IMG/VR virus record: IMGVR_UViG_3300037264_004085
Coordinates: 1 to 31,167 of that record
DNA: 31,167 nt
From: a virus
Direction: 5' to 3' (one strand)
The notes under the pieces are model-generated. The model worked only from the letters and a program-made list of their open reading frames with translations, was not told the DNA's origin and did no database searches. Positions 27,125 to 31,167 of the stretch are shown piece after piece. Within the stretch, counting starts at the first letter, position 1. Each line of letters begins with the position of its first letter. The translations under genes and the position numbers were made by a program.

Positions 27125-29712
27125 CGACGAGGCTGCCTCTCGTGGAAAGCTACAACCCGCGCAAGGCGGGTGCGCGCTGCGATCTGTGTCCGCTCAAGGG
27201 CAATACCGTCGTCCCGCCGAAAGCGTCGCCGCGCCCAGCGAAGCTCGTGTTCGTCGGCGAGGCGCCCGGCCGAAAGGAGGAGCTTGTCGGCCAGCCCTTC
27301 GTCGGGCAGACCGGCGCGTTCCTGCGCGGGCTCTGTCGTGAGGTCAACATCGACATCACCGAGGCCGCGCTCCAGAACGCCGCCCTCTGCCGTAGCAACA
27401 TCGACAAGGAGAACGACGAGGCGGCTATCTACTGCGCGCCTCGACTGCTCAAGGAGCTGGCCGCGCTCGACCCGTCGATCCCCATCGTCACGCTCGGGAA
27501 GGCGAGCACGCTCTCGGTGCTGGGGGTGCGCAGCATCATGCGCGCCCGCGGGTTCGTCTGGACCGCGCGGGAGATCGATCCGGCCCCTGCCCGAAACGCA
27601 GCGAAGAAGGCGAAGGATCGCGGCGCCCCGAAGTGGCCTGAACTCCAGCTCAAGGCGCAGGTAGCCGAGGGGCGCAGCAAGCTCGCCGGCCGCACCGTGC
27701 TCCCGACCGTACACCCTGCCTTCGTGTTGCGATCCGACACGTGGCTGCCGGTTCTCAAGGGCGACCTCGACCGCATCGCTCGCTGGGTGCGCGGGGATCT
27801 GACGCACGCCAAGCTCCTTGAGAACGGGCCGTACGTCGTCGTCTCGAAGGGCGCGGACATCCGTCGAGAGTTCAAGAAGCTGGCGCCCGTCATAAGCGTG
27901 GACATCGAGACCGGCCCGAGCCGGCCAGGCGGCCCCGACGGCGCCGATCCGAACAGGAATCGAATCCTCTGCGTCGGCGTCTCAGACGGCGACCACACGG
28001 TCGTCATCTGGCCGTGGCGAAAGGCGACCCACGCGCCGCTGCTGAACGCGCTCTTCAAGCGTGTGACGACAATCGGCATGCACAACGGGTACAACTTCGA
28101 TCAGATCAGTCTCGCGCGCGCGAACATCCCGTTCGCGCCCATCGAGGACAAGCTCGAAGACACGCTCATCGCGCACCACACGTTCGCGAGCCACATGCCC
28201 CAGCGCCTCGCCCACGTCGCGAGCGTCTTCGTGGACTCCGGGCCGTGGAAGGTCACGTTCAAACTGGGAACCGGCGGCGCGACTGAGAAGGGGCTCCCGC
28301 CCGAGAAGCTCAGCCCCGAAGAGCTGACGCGGTACAACGCGGCCGACGCCAGGATCCAGGCGCGCGTCTGGCTCGCCATGCAAACCGATCTCGAATCCGA
28401 GCGCATGGTCTACGAAGTCGACAAGGCTAACGCGCGGCTCTGCCGGGGCATGATCATCGGCGGCATCGGTGTCGATCTTGAACGTCGGGAGCAGCTTCGG
28501 GACGCGATCATTGAGAAGGAGGCCGCCCTTCTCGACCAGATGCGCAAGCTCCTTCGCCGAGCGAACTTCCACCCGATGCAGCTCTCCGAGGTGCGAAAGG
28601 CGCTCTTCACGATCCTCGGCGCGCCGCTTGAGGTGGCCGATCCGACCGACTCTGGGCTCCCCTCGACGAGCCAGCGCACCCTCGAACGCCTCAAGGAGAG
28701 CCCGACACGAGCCGGGCGGTTCGCCGATCTGCTCCTCCAGTGGCGCGGCGCTGTGAAGATCAAGAGCACGTATATTGACAGTCAGGTGCTTGACGCCCAC
28801 AGGAAGGGGGCGGGTGAAGTGGTGAGAACGCACTTCAACTGGCGGAGCTACGGCGCGGCCTCGGGGCGGTACTCGTGCCGGCTCCAGTCGTGCCCCAGGG
28901 CCGAGTACCTGAAAGACAAGAGCATCGTGCTCGAGACGAGGGTGCGCGAGCTCTACGTCGCGCGGCCCGGCTGCAAGCTCATCTACTTCGACCTCTCCCA
29001 GGCGGAGCTACGGTTCGCGGCTTATCTGTCCGGCGACAAGTCGTTCATCGCGGCCTGTGAGTCCGGTGACGTGCACACCGCCACCGCGAAGCTGCTCTTC
29101 CCAGCCGATGCCGAACTCATCGGGCGTGACCCGAAGGGCGCCGGCAAGCCCTTCCGCGATGTCGAGAAGAACTCGATCTTCGGGTTCTGCTACTACGCCG
29201 AGCCGGGCACGATCTTCGGGTTCGTGCGGTCGAAGGGGCTCCCGGTCGAGATGCGCGACGTGCTGCTCATGCACGACATGGTGCGCGCGAACTTTGCCGA
29301 CTACTTTCGGTACGTCGAGCGGAACAAGCGCTGGACCGATCAGCACGGCTACTTGCGCTGCACGCTCTCAGGCCGCATCTCGTGGCTCGGCTGGCACGCG
29401 GGTTACCCCGACGTCGCCAACCGCCCCATTCAAGGTGGCATCGCGAGCCTGATGAACGTGCGGCTCCCGGCCATCGCGCGCAAGCTCCCGTCCGGCGCGC
29501 GCGTCGTCGCTCAGATTCACGACGCGGCCATCATGGAAGTGCCTGACCGGCACGTCGAGCGTGTTCAACGGCTGGTGCAGCGGACGTGGGATGAGCCCAT
29601 CGTCATCCCCGCGAACGGCTACGAGACGAGCCTGCGGGTCGAGGATGGCGCGAGGAGCTTCGTGATGCCGATCGATCTCAAGATCGGGGAAAGGTGGAGT
29701 GACTTCGGATGA
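27121..29712 (+). CDS. DNA polymerase A with N-terminal uracil-DNA glycosylase-like domain
   Basis: An 863-residue fusion of SPO1 phage type. The first 230 residues are a family 4/5 UDG-like domain: Cys20 and Cys23 plus Cys90 and Cys105 (C-x14-C) for an iron-sulfur cluster, GEAPGRKEELVGQPFVG (46-62) and PTVHPAFVL (195-203). An exonuclease-like domain follows with VISVDIETG (Asp261, Glu263), MHNGYNFD (Asp327) and YNAADARIQ. The polymerase has motif A YFDLSQAELR (Asp624), motif B RDVEKNSIFGFCYYA (Lys683) and motif C QIHDAAIM (Asp801), where the usual HDE is HDA. Residues 558-564 are encoded by repeat copy 5, in a loop before the VVRTHFNW segment. ATGA overlap fixes the start. Confidence 0.92.
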   Translation: MTTRLPLVESYNPRKAGARCDLCPLKGNTVVPPKASPRPAKLVFVGEAPGRKEELVGQPFVGQTGAFLRGLCREVNIDITEAALQNAALCRSNIDKENDEAAIYCAPRLLKELAALDPSIPIVTLGKASTLSVLGVRSIMRARGFVWTAREIDPAPARNAAKKAKDRGAPKWPELQLKAQVAEGRSKLAGRTVLPTVHPAFVLRSDTWLPVLKGDLDRIARWVRGDLTHAKLLENGPYVVVSKGADIRREFKKLAPVISVDIETGPSRPGGPDGADPNRNRILCVGVSDGDHTVVIWPWRKATHAPLLNALFKRVTTIGMHNGYNFDQISLARANIPFAPIEDKLEDTLIAHHTFASHMPQRLAHVASVFVDSGPWKVTFKLGTGGATEKGLPPEKLSPEELTRYNAADARIQARVWLAMQTDLESERMVYEVDKANARLCRGMIIGGIGVDLERREQLRDAIIEKEAALLDQMRKLLRRANFHPMQLSEVRKALFTILGAPLEVADPTDSGLPSTSQRTLERLKESPTRAGRFADLLLQWRGAVKIKSTYIDSQVLDAHRKGAGEVVRTHFNWRSYGAASGRYSCRLQSCPRAEYLKDKSIVLETRVRELYVARPGCKLIYFDLSQAELRFAAYLSGDKSFIAACESGDVHTATAKLLFPADAELIGRDPKGAGKPFRDVEKNSIFGFCYYAEPGTIFGFVRSKGLPVEMRDVLLMHDMVRANFADYFRYVERNKRWTDQHGYLRCTLSGRISWLGWHAGYPDVANRPIQGGIASLMNVRLPAIARKLPSGARVVAQIHDAAIMEVPDRHVERVQRLVQRTWDEPIVIPANGYETSLRVEDGARSFVMPIDLKIGERWSDFG
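28794..28812 (+). repeat. dispersed hairpin element, copy 5
   Basis: CGCCCACAGGAAGGGGGCG, the same arm type as 12720-12738 and followed by GGGTGAAGTGG as beside copy 3. It lies in the DNA polymerase coding region and keeps the frame open. Confidence 0.82.
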
Positions 29713-30065
29713 AAAAGCTCAGCATGCGCAAAACTGCGCCCGATCCTGTTGTCTTCGAGCACCGTCGCCAGTGGGGGTCGCGCCTTCGCACCGAGGTGCT
29801 GTCAATCGGCAAGTCTGCGGAGTGGTTAGGTGCCGAGGTGGGCTACAAGACCCCCGGGTCGATGCGCCAAGTCTTGCACGGGCATCATGGGATCAGTCGT
29901 GAGGTCTTCGATCGGATCTGTGTGCTCGTCCCAGCGATGGAGAGCCTACCGGCGCCGCCGATGAAGAAGGTGCGTCTAGGGCCCGGCGCGCGTGGCCTCC
30001 ACAAAAAGCACGTCTATCCGAAAACTGGGCCGAAAGCCCCGCATCTGCGAAAGGACGGGCGGTGA
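29709..30065 (+). CDS. small HTH-like protein
   Basis: A 118-residue protein from ATG 29709 (ATGA overlap with the polymerase). LRTEVLSIGKSAEWLGAEVG followed by YKTPGSMRQVLHGHHGISRE and a DRICVLVP helix resembles a Cro/CI-like helix-turn-helix with an extended turn. The C-terminus is basic and Pro-rich. A regulator or DNA-binding accessory protein is plausible; no operator is tied to it. Confidence 0.55.
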   Translation: MKKLSMRKTAPDPVVFEHRRQWGSRLRTEVLSIGKSAEWLGAEVGYKTPGSMRQVLHGHHGISREVFDRICVLVPAMESLPAPPMKKVRLGPGARGLHKKHVYPKTGPKAPHLRKDGR

Positions 30066-30613
30066 TGAGTATGGCGATCAAGTTTCGAGGCAGCCCGAGA
30101 ACGACGACGTTGCTCGAGGCTCAACAGTGGCTCCAGAGAGGGCTCGATGACGGGGTGGAGTGCCCGTGCTGCACTCAGCTCGCGAAGGTCTACAAGCGGA
30201 AGCTGAACAGCGCGATGGCGTTCGTGTTGATCCTCATCGATCGGCGCGATGGAGGGGAGTGGATTCACGTGCCGAGCTATATCAACGCCCAGGTGAAGAA
30301 CCCTGCGGTTGCGGCGGCGATACGCGGCGACTGGGCGAAGCTCACGCACTGGGATCTCATCGAAGAGCTGGTCGGCGAACGCCCCGACGGCAGCACTCGC
30401 GTCGGCTACTACAAGATCACCAAGAACGGGCGGCTCTTCGCCAGAAACAAGCTCCGCGTGCCGCGGCACATCTGGTTGTACGATGGGTGTGTCATCGAAA
30501 GACAGGACTCGGAGACGGTCTCGATCACCGAGGCGCTAGGCGACAAGTTCAACTACTCGGAACTTATGGCGCCGAGTATGATCGAGCCGCCGAAGGGGGC
30601 GCGGCGGAAGTGA
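30062..30613 (+). CDS. conserved phage hypothetical protein with CPCC motif
   Basis: A protein of about 183 residues; GTG 30062 overlaps the upstream stop and ATG 30065 follows at once. VECPCCTQLAKVYKRKLNSA, then GDWAKLTHWDLIEEL and GYYKITKNGRLFARNKLRVP, is a layout I associate with small uncharacterised phage proteins: a CxxC-type knuckle, a helix and a winged-helix-like segment with an N-G-x-x-F wing. DNA or RNA binding is likely; activity unknown. Confidence 0.68.
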   Translation: MMSMAIKFRGSPRTTTLLEAQQWLQRGLDDGVECPCCTQLAKVYKRKLNSAMAFVLILIDRRDGGEWIHVPSYINAQVKNPAVAAAIRGDWAKLTHWDLIEELVGERPDGSTRVGYYKITKNGRLFARNKLRVPRHIWLYDGCVIERQDSETVSITEALGDKFNYSELMAPSMIEPPKGARRK

Positions 30614-31092
30614 CGAAGTCGCCGTCTGCGGTGTTCTCCCCGTGCGGGCGGTATCGGTACGTCCTGCGCTGGCCGGCGCGCCTGGACGGGAAGGGCGCCG
30701 CCCTGTTCGTGCTCGCGAACCCGAGCACCGCGACGGCGGAGCAGACCGATCCGACGATCAGGCGGTGCATCGGCTACGCGACCCTCTGGGGCTATAGGTG
30801 GTGCCGCGTGGTCAACGTCCGCGCGTGGCGCTCGACTGATCCGAAGAAGGTGCCGCCCGACCCGCTCGCCATCGGCCCGGACAACGAGGGGCACATCGCG
30901 CGCGAGGTACGCCAGGCCGGCATCGTGGTTTGCGGCTGGGGCAAACTCGGCGGGGCGCTTGGGGATCAAACGCTGCGGCTCATTCGCGCGAGCGGCGGCG
31001 CCCCCTGCGCGTTCAAGCGCAACAAGGACGGCTCACCCCAGCACCCGCTCTACTTGCGCGCCGACGCCACACCCGTGCTCATTCCGCGCTGA
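30610..31092 (+). CDS. DUF1643 protein
   Basis: A 160-residue protein from GTG 30610 (GTGA overlap). RYVLRWPARLDGKGAALFVL, ANPSTATAEQTDPTIRRCIG, and VVNVRAWRSTDPKKVP form the DUF1643 signature (N-P-S-T-A--N-DPT-RR), found in many phages and in bacteria, with no established activity. CGWGKLG matches the later conserved strand. The 75 bp from its stop to the window end hold no gene that I can see. Confidence 0.85.
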   Translation: MTKSPSAVFSPCGRYRYVLRWPARLDGKGAALFVLANPSTATAEQTDPTIRRCIGYATLWGYRWCRVVNVRAWRSTDPKKVPPDPLAIGPDNEGHIAREVRQAGIVVCGWGKLGGALGDQTLRLIRASGGAPCAFKRNKDGSPQHPLYLRADATPVLIPR

Positions 31093-31167
31093 CGTCACCG
31101 GCTCGGGCGCCTGCGCGCGCTCGAGTGCATGTGCCGCGCTCGTCGCCTCTGTGCGAGAAGCCGATCC

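Noticed and set aside
1829-28812. CRISPR array as an explanation for the repeated 19-bp units
   Set aside because: The copies are kilobases apart, occur in both orientations and lack regular spacers; no cas genes other than a Cas4-like phage nuclease are present.

Overview
The window is about 31 kb of high-GC DNA that reads as the replication and early-gene part of a large tailed double-stranded DNA bacteriophage. Genes are small and tightly packed, with chains of stop/start overlaps (ATGA, GTGA, a few TTGA). They are organised in long unidirectional blocks, and phage-typical families dominate: DUF3310, DUF1643, SPO1-type DNA polymerase, VapE-like helicase, ThyX, PAPS-reductase-like proteins and small zinc-finger proteins. 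I recognise no terminase, capsid, tail, lysis or integrase gene, so only part of the genome is present. The host cannot be read from the sequence beyond being a high-GC bacterium. Layout. (1) 1-1822, plus: two genes with ParB/Srx-like DGxH(R) motifs, one a ParB-ParB-kinase-like fusion. (2) 6376 down to 1865, minus: twelve coupled small genes, including zinc-ribbon and SH3-like proteins, an HsdS-like fragment, an AbiEii-type nucleotidyltransferase and another ParB-like protein. (3) 6498-8976, plus: a rhomboid intramembrane protease, small unknowns, a ribbon-helix-helix protein and a SprT-like metallopeptidase. (4) 9440 down to 8973, minus: another ParB-like protein. (5) 9554-9925, plus: a complete tmRNA with a readable 13-residue tag, followed by a strong terminator. 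(6) 10029-10595, plus: an unknown beta-rich protein. (7) 15706 down to 10589, minus: a ribbon-helix-helix regulator, a 421-residue unknown, an AEP-like primase, an apparently frameshifted zinc-finger gene and small charged proteins. (8) 15852-31092, plus: VapE-like helicase, Cas4-like nuclease, a DUF4406-like protein, RecA/Sak4-like ATPase, OB-fold SSB-like protein, three consecutive PAPS-reductase-like PP-loop enzymes, ThyX, a UDG-DNA polymerase A fusion, an HTH-like protein and DUF1643. How the parts fit. Primase, VapE-like helicase, polymerase, SSB-like protein, Sak4-like ATPase and Cas4-like nuclease make a near-complete replication/recombination set. ThyX, DUF3310 and the deoxyribosyltransferase-like protein point to nucleotide metabolism. 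The three PP-loop enzymes could support a nucleic-acid or nucleotide sulfur modification (inference). The tmRNA would give the phage its own ribosome rescue and protein tagging. Cutting across all this is a dispersed hairpin element, consensus CGCCCCCTTCCNNTGGGCG, in six copies, four of them inside or at the end of reading frames that stay open (primase twice, DUF4406-like gene, DNA polymerase); a fifth lies in a small hypothetical frame and one is intergenic. Promoter calls are weak; operators and terminators are called from symmetry.
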